Below, one piece after another: positions 52,326-63,468 of a DNA stretch of 64,000 nt. The notes beneath the pieces were generated by a model. The model made no database searches. It saw only the letters and a program-made list of their open reading frames with translations, and was not told the DNA's origin. The first letter of the stretch is position 1; every line of letters begins with the position of its first letter. The position numbers and the translations under genes were made by a program. Source of the DNA: Emiliania huxleyi CCMP1516 (taxonomy: Eukaryota; Haptophyta; Isochrysidales; Noelaerhabdaceae); assembly GCF_000372725.1 (NCBI RefSeq), contig NW_005202303.1, positions 64,418 through 128,417 of the forward strand. The letters are read 5' to 3'.

Positions 52326-52413
52326 GCCCCGCCGCCCCGTGCGGACGTCCCCCCTGCCGCTCGCCGGTGCCGGTGCCTCCCTGTGCCTCTTCCTCCCCTC
52401 CCTCTGACTCCTT

Positions 52414-52595
<182 letters not shown>

Positions 52596-53090
52596 ACACG
52601 ACCGTCACACTGATCACTGTGTTGTCTCTTGACTGTGGGAAAAGGGGACCTACCCCAATTTCTGATCGTGGGAGGGGACGCCAGGACCGTGTCGCTGGGA
52701 CGTGGGACGCTGGCAGACCGCCAGGGTCTCTCCACACGGCTCCAGAGGGAGGGCAGGGGGGCCGGGGACGTGGCGTCGCGGTGGGACGAGAGTCACGCAC
52801 GCCACGTTGCTCGACGTTGGTCTCGTACGGGTCGTTGCTCGCGCGTCGTTGGACGTTGGTCGTCGCCCGTTGCGGCCGGCGCCGGGGATCCCCGTGGGTG
52901 GCGGGGGTAAAAACGTAAAGCCGTATAGCCGAGCGCTTAACACCCACACACTGTCACTGAGCCCCCCACACCCCACAGACCCGGGACCCGGGTAAGGTAA
53001 GGTAAGGTAAACTTATCCACACACACGAGGTGGTGGGGCAAGGGGGGGCAACCCTCGGCCTCGCGTCTCCACGTCTGACGACAGGAGCCC

Positions 53091-53135
53091 CACGGCATTC
53101 AAAGTGCAAGGCCCAGTGCGCGTGGGCGAGCGGTG
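53091..53135 (+). repeat. Dispersed repeat copy (GGCATTCAAAGTGC family)
   Basis: Second near-identical copy of the 10179-10222 repeat, here running straight into a (GT)n microsatellite. Confidence 0.65.
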
Positions 53136-53137
53136 TT

Positions 53138-53141
53138 GTGT

Positions 53142-53220
<79 letters not shown>
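53138..53220 (+). repeat. (GT)n microsatellite
   Basis: About 80 bp of uninterrupted GT. Confidence 0.95.
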
Positions 53221-53221
<1 letters not shown>

Positions 53222-53649
53222 TCACGTCACTGCATCCTCCGCCGGTTCCTCCCGTCGCCTCTTCTTTGTTCGAATGTTTTTCAATCCATCCTTCACGAAG
53301 CCCTCCCATGTAACTAGCGTTCTTTGCGAATGTCTCGAAATGGCCAGCAGGCGCTGTCTGCTCGCGGTCTGTGCGGGCCGCTCGTCCTCCTCGCCCTTCT
53401 TTCGTCCTCCCGTCCCTCCCCTCCACCATGGCCTTCTCGGCACTTCTTTCTCCATCCGCCTCGCCCTGCCTTTTCGTATCGTGCCGTTCGCCCTCCATTC
53501 GGTGACCTCCATGGTTGTCCGCCTCCTTTTGGGTGGCGCTCTGGGCACGCCCTCCGGCACGCCCTCGCGTCTCGTGGTGCAGTCGCACTCTGCGCAAGGC
53601 CCCTCTCGGGGCAAGTCACGGACGGTCTCGTCCGCATCTAGGGCTCCAC

Positions 53650-53875
53650 GGGGCCTCGTCGCCGGCGTGTACCGGCGGACAAAGATCTCCACGTCGGAGG
53701 TCAGCGCCGCGTCCGCCGCCTCGCCGAGGAAGGAGGCTGGCAGACTCCACAGCGCCGCCGCCGCCTCCGGGCCGATCGCCGACTCGAGCTCCTCGCGGCT
53801 GAGGTTGAGCTGGTGGTCGGGAGCGCCGTCGACCGTGTCCGCCTTCTGCTGGCTCTCGTCATGGTTGCAACTAAA
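53650..53875 (-). pseudogene. Orphan exon of a 2OG-Fe(II) oxygenase
   Basis: Minus-strand translation CNHDESQQKADTV ... LSREELESAIGPEAAA, LWSLPASFLGEAADAAL, then VEIFVRRYTPATRP. The last part is the approach to the iron site in a group of algal 2OG oxygenases (RRY.ATRPW.PFH in relatives). An acceptor-like TTTTTAG precedes it and a GT donor-like site follows, so it looks like a complete internal exon. No exon with the HxD or later motifs lies downstream, and the region upstream holds a plus-strand gene. I read it as a relic or relocated exon. Confidence 0.5.
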
Positions 53876-53945
53876 AAGACCTCCAAGCCCTGGGAGCCCT
53901 CCCCTTACTAAGAATTAGACTCTCTGCGAAGTCGGCGAGCGAAGC

Positions 53946-55918
53946 ATGCCTGCGCACTCCACAAACAGCGCATACCTGCTCTTCGGGCAGCAGGGCCTCG
54001 ACGAGAACGGGCTTCCGCAGGCCGTCGACCTGCGCCCCACGAGGGGCGACCTCCGCTGGAACTGCACGTCGAACACTGTGCAGGGATTCGACGGGGTCAA
54101 GTGGCGGACACGTTTCCCTCCTGGCTGGCAGACAATGAAGAGCGGCCTGGAGGGCAACGTGCACAGCCGAGCCTTCAAGTTCAACGCCGACGGCAAGACC
54201 CTCGCCAACTGGGAGGAATTCCTCCCGCAGCCTCTCATCCGCGACGTCCACGGCGAGGGCGGCGTGATGCGGGTGGAGAGGGGCCAGCTCGTGCCCGCCA
54301 GCCAGCGGGACGGCGGCCAGGGCGGACGCTCCGGCAACGGGTCCGGCGGACGCACCCGCAACGCCACGCCCGCACCGAAGCCTATCCGGCTATTGCCCAC
54401 CCTGCTGCCAGTCGACGCTCCCGCGGGTTCGTTCATCACGCACCCCTCCACTGGGCGGTTGATGATCTACCGCGTCTGGTTCTCGCAGTGGATGCAAGAC
54501 TGGATGCGAAGGTGGCAACCCGTGGACAGCTGGTTCGACAAAGATGTGCTCGCCGCGATCAGCCGCTCGCCGCTGTACAAGCTGCTCGAGGCGAAGTCCA
54601 AGGAGCTGCAGGGTGCGACCTTCGAGGAGCGGCTGCCGATCATGGCAGACGAGCTCGTCGCCGTGCTCGAGCCGCGCGCCTTTGGCGAGCTGCCACCGGA
54701 GCTCCGCGAGCTGATGGCTGTCATCGACACCGGGTCGGACGTCGCGGCGGCAAACGTCGACCTGCCAAAGGTGTACGGATGGTTTGGCGCCGCCGCCGTC
54801 GTGGCGCCTCTCGTTGCTCTCTGGGCTCCGAATGGCGTGCACGCACGACTGCGGCAGCAGTCCCGCGTGAGGTGCACCGCACCTCACGCAGGCTCGAGCC
54901 TCCGCTCGAGCCACGGTGGCGGGCCCTCGGTCCGCCGCCGCCATCGCGGGCCGACCAGAGACGTCGGCCCGCGGGTCACTCCTCATCGAGGAGTGATCGG
55001 GACAGCCGAACCCACACCGCCCTCGGCCCTCCCCTCCTAGGTGCTCACCACCAGTCCCCTCCCCGCTGCAGCCGGACTCCTCGCTTTTCGCCCCCGACGA
55101 CCTCCGCGCGCTGACGGACGACCAGCGCCGCGTCGTTGAGGCCGAACACTTCGGCCTCGACCCCTTCAACGAGGAGACCATGTCGGACGCCGAGTTTCGA
55201 GCGTGGTCGCGCGAGCTGCCAAAGGTTGTGCCGCCCTCTCTGCATGGGGGCAAGCGCTGCTCTACGGCTGCGCTGACACTCTTCGACATGGAGTTTCGCA
55301 GCGCCAAGCGGCAGGTGCATGGGCGCGCGCCAGGGCGGGGTTTGGGGTCCCACACGACCCGACACCGCGTGCACGTAACGGGAACAGGGCCAAATCAACG
55401 CCACGCTGGGCGTCGAGCGCAAGCGCCAGACGGACGTCGGCGCCTTCGGCGTTGACGCGGGCGGCGAGGGTGTGGTCGAGGAGGAGTTCAACGAGCTTGA
55501 CGCGCTCGGCCTCGACGCCGCTGCCTGGGAGGCGTTCCTGCAACACATTTGCGACACACCTGGACGCCCCTTCTGCTGGGGGTCTCCGGAGCTGCGAGCG
55601 TTCCGCGAGGCCGGCCGTCCCGACGGACGCGACGCGTGCCCGCTGCTCAAGAAGGCGTTCGAGACGCCGATCGGCTCCATCTTCTTTCCGCGCGGACGAT
55701 GCAGCTAGGACATACTCTCCCGATACGCCGTCCCTTCGAGTGTGATAGGCCCCTCGTGCGCCAAGCCCTTCTCCTTCTCCATGGGCGTGCTGGTGCCGCT
55801 CTTCCTCGGCATCGTGCACGAGCACACCGCGCTCGCGGATGCCAAGCACGAGGCGCTGATCATCCACGCCATCGTGCAGGCGCTGATCAAGCATTACGTG
55901 TCGACGGAGGAGATCTGA
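53946..55918 (+). CDS. Unknown multi-exon protein
   Basis: A first exon opens MPAHSTNSAYLLFGQQG and contains GFDGVKWRTRFPPGWQ, WFSQWMQDWMRRWQPVDSW and LPPELRELMAVIDTGSD, to about 54830. Exon 2 (about 55071-55310) gives LFAPDDLRALTDDQRRVV and WSRELPKVVPPSLHGG. Exon 3 (about 55390-55690) gives DVGAFGVDAGGEGVV and FCWGSPELRAFREAG. Exon 4 (about 55750-55918) gives FSMGVLVPLFLGIVHEH and ends YVSTEEI. I do not recognise the family. The ordered, Trp-rich blocks and consistent direction support a real gene. Exon edges are approximate. Confidence 0.55.
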
Positions 55919-56391
55919 GGTGAGCCCCTCCGCCGCGTGCGTGCAGCCGTGCTACCTTCTCTCTTTGCACACCACTGATGTCTCCTTCGCCTCTCAGGCT
56001 CACTCCTCGTTGCGCTACGCCGCGCCACCCGCCACCCCGTTGCTGCGCCGCCGTCCACCCGCTTCTCCTCACCCCTGTCCACGCCGCGAGGCTCGCGCGC
56101 CACGAGAGCGAGAGCGAGACGTCTCTGTCTCTGCGCCTCTCCCGCTCTCTATGTACTGTTGCAGAGTCTGAAAATGAGGTGTGCGTGACTCTTGTCGGCG
56201 AGCCGCGGGTGGGCTTGCGTTTACTTCTGAGATGGAACCCATACACGCTTATTGTCTGAGAGTGGGGGGATTGGGCTCGCGAGGAGATACCACCACAACA
56301 ACAGGTACGAGGGCCTACCACACGCGGCTCTGTGACTTCTCGAGCCCACTATCACACACACTCGAGAGAGCGGAGAAACCTGCTCCATCCA
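55919..56391. other. Intergenic between convergent genes
   Basis: No gene recognised. It holds a GAGAGCGAGAGCGAGA purine-rich patch near 56103-56120. Confidence 0.5.
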
Positions 56392-57477
56392 CTAGTCGGA
56401 CTGCGTCTCCGGGTTCAGCACCGCGAACTCGTGCGGGGTTGGTGTCGCATCCGGACACTTGGCGAGCGAGCGGAAGGCTCGCGCTGCGCTAATCGGCTGC
56501 TTGGCGTAACTCGCAGCGAAGCGAGACACGGCCTCGCAGAGCGACGCCTTCAGGGCACCGTCATTCTCGGCTTCCCCGTACCTGGCAGGAGAGGTGGCAG
56601 CGCGTGGGCTGCGCGTGTGGTACAAGGCAACCGGGCGGGCGGGCCGGGCGGCAAGGCACCAGAGCTGCCCAAAGCGCTCGCGCAGGTAGACGAGCTCGTT
56701 CTTCTGGACAAACGCCTCCGGGGCGACGGAGGTGGCATCGGCGGGGCTGAGGCCCAGGGCCTCACAGGTAGCGCCCGTGGGCTCGACCGGCCTCATGCAC
56801 AAGACCTTGTATGTGTGGCCGGGCGGCCCGCGCATCTCTGTCCGCACTATCTCGTGCGGCAGCGGCCCGAGCCGGTCCACAAAGTACATCATGCCGTCCT
56901 TGGTGTGGATCTTGGCGGCGCGCCTCTTGGTCGAAGAAAAGCGGGCGGCCTCCGGCATTGGCCGCTTCTTGCCGCCCGAGTGGTGTTTGCACTTGGCAAT
57001 CAGATCGCACACGCGCTGCACAGCAACAGTGTCGGGCACGCCCGCCGGGACGAAGGGGCGCAGGACGTGCGCCGGGACCCAGCGGCCAGTGCCATCCGGC
57101 GACCGCCGCACGCTGATCCGGCGCGTCGCCGCGAGGGGCGAGACGGACGAATGTTGGCCGTCGAGAAGGCCGGTGCGCGCGCCTTGCGAGGACAGTTCGC
57201 TCTGTGGCAGCTCGCCGACCACGTAGACCCACGCGACGTGCGGATCGTCGCGCGTCCACGTCCGCCAGCTGGGCTTCATGTCGTCGAGCACGCCGATGCA
57301 GGCGCCGTTGAGGTGGCTGTACTTCTTGTGGCGCAAGTGCGCGTGCGCCGACGGAGTCTCGATCACCTCGGTTGTCCCGAACTGAAAGTACGCAGCGTCG
57401 TGGACGAGAAGCATCGCGAGGGGAGTCGGGTCGTCAACGAACAGCGAGACGTAGAGCGGGTCAACCACGACCACCAT
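56392..57477 (-). CDS. Unknown intronless protein, 361 residues
   Basis: A complete frame starting MVVVVDPLYVSLFVDD and containing HLNGACIGVLDDMKPSW, DPHVAWVYVVGELP, RWVPAHVLRPFVPAGVP, DGMMYFVDRLGPLPHE and LVYLRERFGQLWCLAAR. Composition is balanced and there is no low complexity, which supports a true protein. No family recognised. Like the eIF4A-like and fusion genes it lacks introns, unlike most neighbours. A frame on the opposite strand that is open even longer (56332-58071) is Arg-rich and judged a shadow. Confidence 0.6.
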   Translation of the reverse strand: MVVVVDPLYVSLFVDDPTPLAMLLVHDAAYFQFGTTEVIETPSAHAHLRHKKYSHLNGACIGVLDDMKPSWRTWTRDDPHVAWVYVVGELPQSELSSQGARTGLLDGQHSSVSPLAATRRISVRRSPDGTGRWVPAHVLRPFVPAGVPDTVAVQRVCDLIAKCKHHSGGKKRPMPEAARFSSTKRRAAKIHTKDGMMYFVDRLGPLPHEIVRTEMRGPPGHTYKVLCMRPVEPTGATCEALGLSPADATSVAPEAFVQKNELVYLRERFGQLWCLAARPARPVALYHTRSPRAATSPARYGEAENDGALKASLCEAVSRFAASYAKQPISAARAFRSLAKCPDATPTPHEFAVLNPETQSD

Positions 57478-59414
57478 CAGCCGTCACAACATATAGGCAG
57501 GGCGTGCATCGGCGTCGCAGAAATTCTTTTATATTGCACGGCCACTAGCACGGGAGCCGGAAAAGAACTCTCTGTTGCGATGCACCCAGTCAGCTGCTTG
57601 CTTGCTCAATCAAATGGCGTCCACAAACAAGGACCAAACAACAATTCCTATTGCCAAAAAAATCTCTCTCGCTCAAACAAGGTGTGCAGCCAGGGCAGCC
57701 AGGTGGGAGACCTGAAATGCTGCCGCCTGGCAGACGGAAGCACGGAACACGCACGCGCTTGCGGATCCATTTCCCTGCGATACGCAGAAAAACTGCTTCT
57801 CCTCCTCAGTATGCGGCTCCCAAGGACCGAGCAACTTGTTGCCGTGCGCCTTTTATTGCGTCCGAGGGAGACGCGGCACGAAAATACCAAATGGAAAGGC
57901 CCAGGAGCGACAATGGGCCGCGCACGGCATTTAATTTTTCCAAACCGTCCCGAAACGTGTTCACGACAATGCGTTGTGAAAGTCTCAATTAGTAATCGAC
58001 CGTCCATCATCGCTTGCGCGTTGTGGCCCGCGCATAGATTTTCGCGGAAATCGCTTGGTAGGGGTTCTTAATGCTACGTTTTCTTAATGCCCGAAACAGA
58101 CTGTACATACCTTTGAGAATCCCCAGCGTCCCTCCCTCCTGGTCACAATCTCAATATCTCGACTGTACAACACGAAGTGCTGCGATCGGGGGTGGCCCAT
58201 TTCTTTATACTTTCTTTTTTTGGGCCCTGTGGGCACCCTACGCTCAGATTTTGCCCCAGACCAGCTCTCACAGACTCAAACTCGAGTGGTCGAGAGTTGC
58301 CAGAATGGAGCACCAAACACCCTCTGGTTTCCCTGGAAATTTCCGCCAAAATTGCTGGGGAGGACCCTCTTGAGCACTTGAGCACTTGATAGAATCATTG
58401 ATAGGGTCGATTCCGCATGGTACGGGACCCCTCGATCGTCTCGCCCTCCCTCACTGGTGTGTTCCTTTGGGGGGGTCATAACAAACACGGTACAGACAGG
58501 AGGACCCTCTCGTTTCCTTCCTTTTTGGTTTCCGGAAACATGGGTACATGCCAATGCTGGCGTCTGGCGAGGTGTATATACTCCCACGCGGGCCTCTCCG
58601 ATCTCGAGGTTTTAGTCTGGGCGAGCCTTGGCGAGACTGCGTCAGCTGTTCCCACAGCAGGCTGGAAATCTTCTCTCTGGAAAGTACCTCGCCAGAGGCG
58701 GTGAGCATTAGCCTAGGGAGAGGCAAGACGTCAACCGCCGAGCGAGCGAGGGAAAGAAACGTCTGGCCAGGCAGAGCGGAGCTTGCACTGACTGGTCCGC
58801 CCAGGTGCTGCATGCATGTGATGCGCTGCGAAAAAGGAGTAAAGGCTCGAGAGCTGAAAAAGGATTGAACGATATCGGTGTCGAAACACCGCTCTGACAG
58901 CGCTCACAGCTTAAAGGCTCGACAGCTTCACGGACGCGTCCCTGGCCCTGTCTCCTAGGGAGACTCTCACAGCTCGGGTTTTCAATTCTGTCGGGTACGC
59001 GCGGGAATTGAGAGAGTGCGGAGAGCGGGCGAGTGGCCGAGCAGTGGGCCGTGTTGGGAGCGCGGGCTGAAGCACCGGCTGCGGCGGGGAAATAAAAAAT
59101 GGAGCTCGGCGAGGAAATAAAAAATGGTACTCGGCTACCCGGGTACCCGGGTAGGGTTGCGCCGCAACAGGCAATCCCTTTACCTTTATAAGGTTCTGGA
59201 GGGCGAACTGAGCGAATTTTTGCAGCACTCCATGGCGTAGTCGCGCCAAAGTGCGAGTCGGCGCCGAGCTTTGAAAAAAGAATTTAGCACGCCGCTGTCG
59301 CACGCAATACCTGAGTACGCAGCGCCATCGGCAGCGCGCGCCCAAAGTCGCCGCTCTGCGCCGCCTCGACGACGGCGGCCGGCGTCGTCTCGAGCTCGAG
59401 CCCGACGACAAGGG
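57478..59414. other. Intergenic, AT-richer, repeats
   Basis: Nearly 2 kb without a recognisable gene, less GC-rich than the rest. Contains the repeat at 58401-58466 with a GAGCACTTGAGCACTTG border, and a repeated GAGGAAATAAAAAATGG-like word at 59085-59125. Confidence 0.5.
58401..58466 (+). repeat. Dispersed repeat copy (GATTCCGCATGG family)
   Basis: Third copy; the flanking GGGGGGTCATAACAAACAC also resembles the sequence after the 42.4-kb copy (GGGGTCATATTAACAAACAC), so the element extends to at least 58490. Confidence 0.75.
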
Positions 59415-62104
59415 ATGACGCTTTTGCCGTGCTGCTTGTTGACGTCGAGCATCGCCATCCTCCTGCCGTCCGCGACGCACCGCACGCCGCTCGCGCGGGC
59501 ACGCGCTGCGCCGCGCGCCGCGGCGGAGAGCGTGGATGAGGACCTGCCTCGCGACCTGCGCTCGCTCGCGGAGCGCGCTCGCGTCGCCATCCGAGGAGCC
59601 GCGCTGAGTGGCGTGCGCGGCATGCTCATCGACGCGGCGGTTCCGACGCTCGACCCGGCGGTCTCGGACTTCGATCCATCGCTCCTCGCGCGCTTCGCCG
59701 TCGAGTGTGCCCGCGAGCTCCACTCGCTCGCCAGCCTCACCGGCAGCGGCGGGCGTGTGCTCATCCTCGTGCCGGGCCTGAGTTGTGCCGTCGCGGCGAA
59801 CCAGTTCGCCGGCGAGGGGGAGGGCGAGGCGGAGGGCGGCGCGGTGGGCGCGGACGCCGCCGCCGCCGATGGCGAGAGCCGCTTCGAGATCCACTCGCTC
59901 GGGATGGCGCCGCTACCGTCCGTCTCTGCCGATCCGCCCGCTGCAGTGGCAGTGGTGGGGGTACCTCCTTCGGGAGATGCGGACGACCCGACCGTCCAGA
60001 TCGCGCGCGCGTGGCTGCGGCTCGTCTCCTCCCTCGCCGGCGAGCGTGGCGCCGGCCCGCCCTCCCCTCCTCCCCTCACGCTCGCCCTCAACCTGCGGTG
60101 CGGCCAGCTGGTGGAGCTGGCAGACTTCACAGACGTGTGCACGCTCGTGCCCTTCTCGGTGCTGCGGCGCGGCGGGCGCGGCCCGCTCGGCCGAGGCGAG
60201 CACCCCGAGGAGGAGCAAGCCAAGGTCTGCCACTCACCCCTGCACCCCGCGCCCACCTGAGTTCAGACCCCGTCACAGTCACGCTGGCTCCGCATCTCTC
60301 CGCATCTCTGCCCAGGTGCTGCTCTGGCAGCTTTACCCGGCGCCGTACCGCGTGCTGATTGCGCCGCCCGGCGGAGACGGCTCTCGCTCGCCGTTCGAGG
60401 AGGTGATCTCCCCAGATCTTTCCAGATCTCCCCGAATCTCCCCATAGGCTCTCGCTCGCCGTACGAGGAGGTGGCGGCGCTCGAGGAGCGGCCCGACATC
60501 GCACGCATCGGAGAGCTGGTCGAGGGGTGCGTAGATGCCGGACACAGGTGCGGAGGGAGGTGCCAGCGTCCCTGGCCAACACTCGACAAGACGCGCATGT
60601 GCAGCTGTCCTCACTGCTACGTGCTCGCGCCGCCTCCGCCGGCATTCGTAGCGCGTCCACCCGAGCCGCCGGTGTGCAGCGCAGCGCTACCGTGCCCTCG
60701 CCCTCGCGCCTCCCGTTTCCGCACTCTGTGTACAATTGCGTCAGGGGCAGCGAGTCCCTGCCCTCGCGCTTCCCGTCCGCACTCTGACCGCACTCTGTCC
60801 GCACTCTGTACACTCTGACCGCACTCTGTCCGCACAAGTCGAGGACCAGGTCGAGCCACTCTCGGCCACTCTCGGCCACCTCTCGGCCACTCTCGGCCAC
60901 CTCTCGGCCACCTCTCGGCCACTCTCGGCCACCTCTCGGCCACTCTCGGCCACCTCTCGGCCACTCTCGCCGATTCTCGCCGACTCTCGCCTGCAGGTCG
61001 AAGACGAGGTTGAGGCGATGCGCCGCCGCACGGCCTCCGCCTCCTCCCCCGCCTCCTCCCCCACCTCCTCCCCCCCGCCCGCCCCCTCGCTCGACGGCCG
61101 CGGGGACGGCGGCAAGGGCGTGCCACGAGGCACGGCGCCGCTGCAGGCGCACCTCGACACTTCCTATCTTCGCCTCTCCCTCGCTCTGCATCCGTATCGC
61201 GGCCTTGCATCGGCCTCGTACTCCCACAGTCACCCATTCGCCATCTCTGTCACTCCTCGACTCGCTCACTCCGATGCTTCCACACTCTCCTCACCCTCCT
61301 CCTCACTCCGCTCGCCACCTCGCTGCAGGACGCCGCGGCCCGGGCTGCGGCCCAGCGGGCGCTCTCCTCCGTCTTTTCGTCGCTCGAGTGGGATGCTCCG
61401 GAGGCGGAGGCGGGCGGAGGCGAGGCGGGCGGCGGAGAAGAGGGGGGGGCACCGCCGCCTCCTCCTCCTCCTCCGCCGCCGCCGCCGCCTGCGCCGCGAC
61501 CGTCCGAGGCAGTCTACGCCGAGGCGGCCGAGGCGGCGATGGAGGGGGGGCTCTCGGTCGTCGCTCTGAGTTGGGAGGCGCCCGCCGCACGCCGCCCCCC
61601 CCCCCTTCCCCCCCCAAAAAAATTGGGGGGGGGCCCACGCGGGGGGGGGGGTGTTGCCTTTTTGTTTCCCCACTCGGGAAGGGAGGAGGGGACCCTTTTT
61701 AGCCTTCCCCCTTTCCCCTTCCCCCTTCCCCCCCCCCCCCCCCTTAAGGGCCTCGACGAGGAGATGAGTTTTTACCGTTCCGCCTCGCGCCTCCGACTTT
61801 CCGAGCTGGGCGCCGCCGCCGCCTTTGGCGAGCTCTAGCCGAGATTGGGGCCGAGGTCACCCGAGATGACTCGAGAGCTGAGAGCTCGAGCCCCCCCCCC
61901 CCCACACACACCTCCTCGCTCCTCTCCTCTCCTCTCTCCTCCTCCTCTCCTCTCCTCTCCTCGCCCGATCGACACGCCGCCGCTCGCGCCCCTTCTCCCG
62001 CCCTCACCCCTCACCCCTCCCCCCTCCCCGCAGGTGACGACGCCCGTGCCGTCCACCTGCTCGCCCGCCGCGCAGGCGGCGGAGGCGCAGACGGCGGAGG
62101 CGCA

Positions 62105-62139
<35 letters not shown>

Positions 62140-62401
62140 GGCCGGCGCGGCGCTTCTCTTCCTCGACTGCCCCGCGGCTGGGGAGGCGGAGCTGAGGCAG
62201 CTGGCGGTCGAGGGAGCGTCGCCCGCGGAGAGAGGGCGGCTCGCGACTGCGCTGTTGCTGCGCGCCGCCGCCGAGGCGAGCGAGCGCGGCATGCTGGCGG
62301 TGAGCTGGCAGCCGGCGCCGGGCGGCGACGGGGCTGCATGGCTCGAGCAGGCAGGCTTTGGGCGTGGCAGTGCGGGCGCGGAGCGGCGCTTGCTGCGTTG
62401 A
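59415..62401 (+). CDS. Plastid-targeted protein, possible DUF1995 family
   Basis: Start chosen at MTLLPCCLLTSSIAILL, a signal peptide followed by an Arg/Ala-rich transit-like stretch, the bipartite leader of red-lineage plastid proteins; a Met 48 codons upstream is possible. Exon 1 (59415-60224) has RGMLIDAAVPTLDPAV and GGRVLILVPGLSCAVA, which resemble DUF1995 proteins such as those needed for photosystem II assembly. Exon 2 is 60316-60379 (QLYPAPYRVLIAPPGG) and exon 3 starts at 60448 (SRSPYEEVAALEERPD). Later exons near 60994, 61330-61590, 61748-61835 and 62035-62401 are Ala/Pro-rich; the last ends LEQAGFGRGSAGAERR. The gene end and whether the last exons belong to it are uncertain. Confidence 0.5.
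60858..60975 (+). repeat. Intronic minisatellite, CACTCTCGGC unit
   Basis: About 12 units alternating CCACTCTCGG and CCACCTCTCGG (10 and 11 bp) in an intron of the plastid-targeted protein gene. Confidence 0.85.
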
Positions 62402-63060
62402 GGGCCGATGGGCACAGCGAGCGCGCGACAAGTCCGAAAGCGCTCTCTCTCATTGCGCGTGTCTCTCGCAGCGCCCGCTGCGCCTGGGATTCCTGACAAG
62501 TGATTCATATCCCGGAAAAGTGTCTCTCGCCTCTCTTGTGAGTCTTGAGGGTATCTACATACACACAGCTCACAGGAAAACAATAAACATGCGGGGCGGG
62601 GTTGGTTGGAATGCATTGGAAAGCGGGTTATGTGTCCCCCTAGCGTATCGGACTCGAGCACGTGCCCGGTTGTCCGGTGCAAGTTTTCTATTTCGTATAA
62701 GTGCCGCTCTCCCTGATACATACGTGTCCGCAGCTCAATGTGCGTCGCCCTCCCCCACACGTGCGTGTGCACGAGAGCGCCACAGCGGGCGCTGTGTGTG
62801 TGCTGTTGTAGCTTGTGGACATACACGAGTTACATGACTCAGCGAAAGGATTCGGGAATAGCAAGTGACTGCCCCGCGCGCGCGATAGCTACGCCGGTGC
62901 GAGGACGGGAAAGCGCCGATGGGTGCTCCCACCGAGCGCAGAGCGGGGAACGGCCATTCTGAGAGAGAATCGGCGGAAGAGGGCCGCGCTTCTCCTCTAG
63001 GAGTTCTAGGGACGGACGAGTTCAACCTCCTCACGAACGTTCGTGCACATAGCCAGCCGC
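62402..63060. other. Intergenic, no gene recognised
   Basis: Separates the convergent ends of the DUF1995-like gene and the small plastid membrane protein. Short open frames only. Confidence 0.5.
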
Positions 63061-63468
63061 TCAGAAGTTGCCGTTCGCGTAGCCGAACGAGAAGACGCCA
63101 TTCGTGTACGCGAACCACAGCAGGAGAAACGGGATAAAGGCGACGTACAGGCCGGCTCCCTCGGTGGCGAGATCCACGATCTGACCGTCCTCGTTCTCGC
63201 CCTGCTCGACAAAGTTGGGGATCCAGTCAGGGCGCGAGACGGTGTCTTGCTCGTCGTCGTAGAAGTTTTTGCCGCTGCGACCGCCACGTGTGCTGCCACG
63301 CTTGGGCGTCGGCGCCGGCGGTTCCTCCTCCTTCTTGGCGAAGGGATTCCGGAACTGCATGATCGGAGCTGCTGCCGCCCTTGTGATGGCGGGCCGGGCG
63401 GGAGCGCCCGCCTGGAGCGCGACCGAGCCGGCGCACGCGCAGAGCAAGCAGATCAAGCGGAGCAGCAT
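63061..63468 (-). CDS. Small plastid membrane protein of unknown function
   Basis: Intronless, 135 residues. MLLRLICLLCACAGSVAL is a signal peptide, followed by a transit-like region (QAGAPARPAITRAAAAP), together the bipartite leader for complex plastids. The mature part has a charged segment (FAKKEEEPPAPTPKRG), SRPDWIPNFVEQGENE, and one membrane helix near the C-terminus (LYVAFIPFLLLWFAY) ending NGVFSFGYANGNF. The Tyr/Phe/Gly-rich tail after the helix looks conserved, and I expect a thylakoid or envelope location. Specific role unknown. Confidence 0.75.
   Translation of the reverse strand: MLLRLICLLCACAGSVALQAGAPARPAITRAAAAPIMQFRNPFAKKEEEPPAPTPKRGSTRGGRSGKNFYDDEQDTVSRPDWIPNFVEQGENEDGQIVDLATEGAGLYVAFIPFLLLWFAYTNGVFSFGYANGNF

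Noticed and set aside
57648-58010. Frames in the AT-richer intergenic stretch
   Set aside because: No family signature and no partner exons.
56332-58071. 579-codon plus-strand open frame
   Set aside because: Arg-rich and motif-free, largely antisense to the balanced 361-codon gene at 56392-57477; a high-GC shadow.
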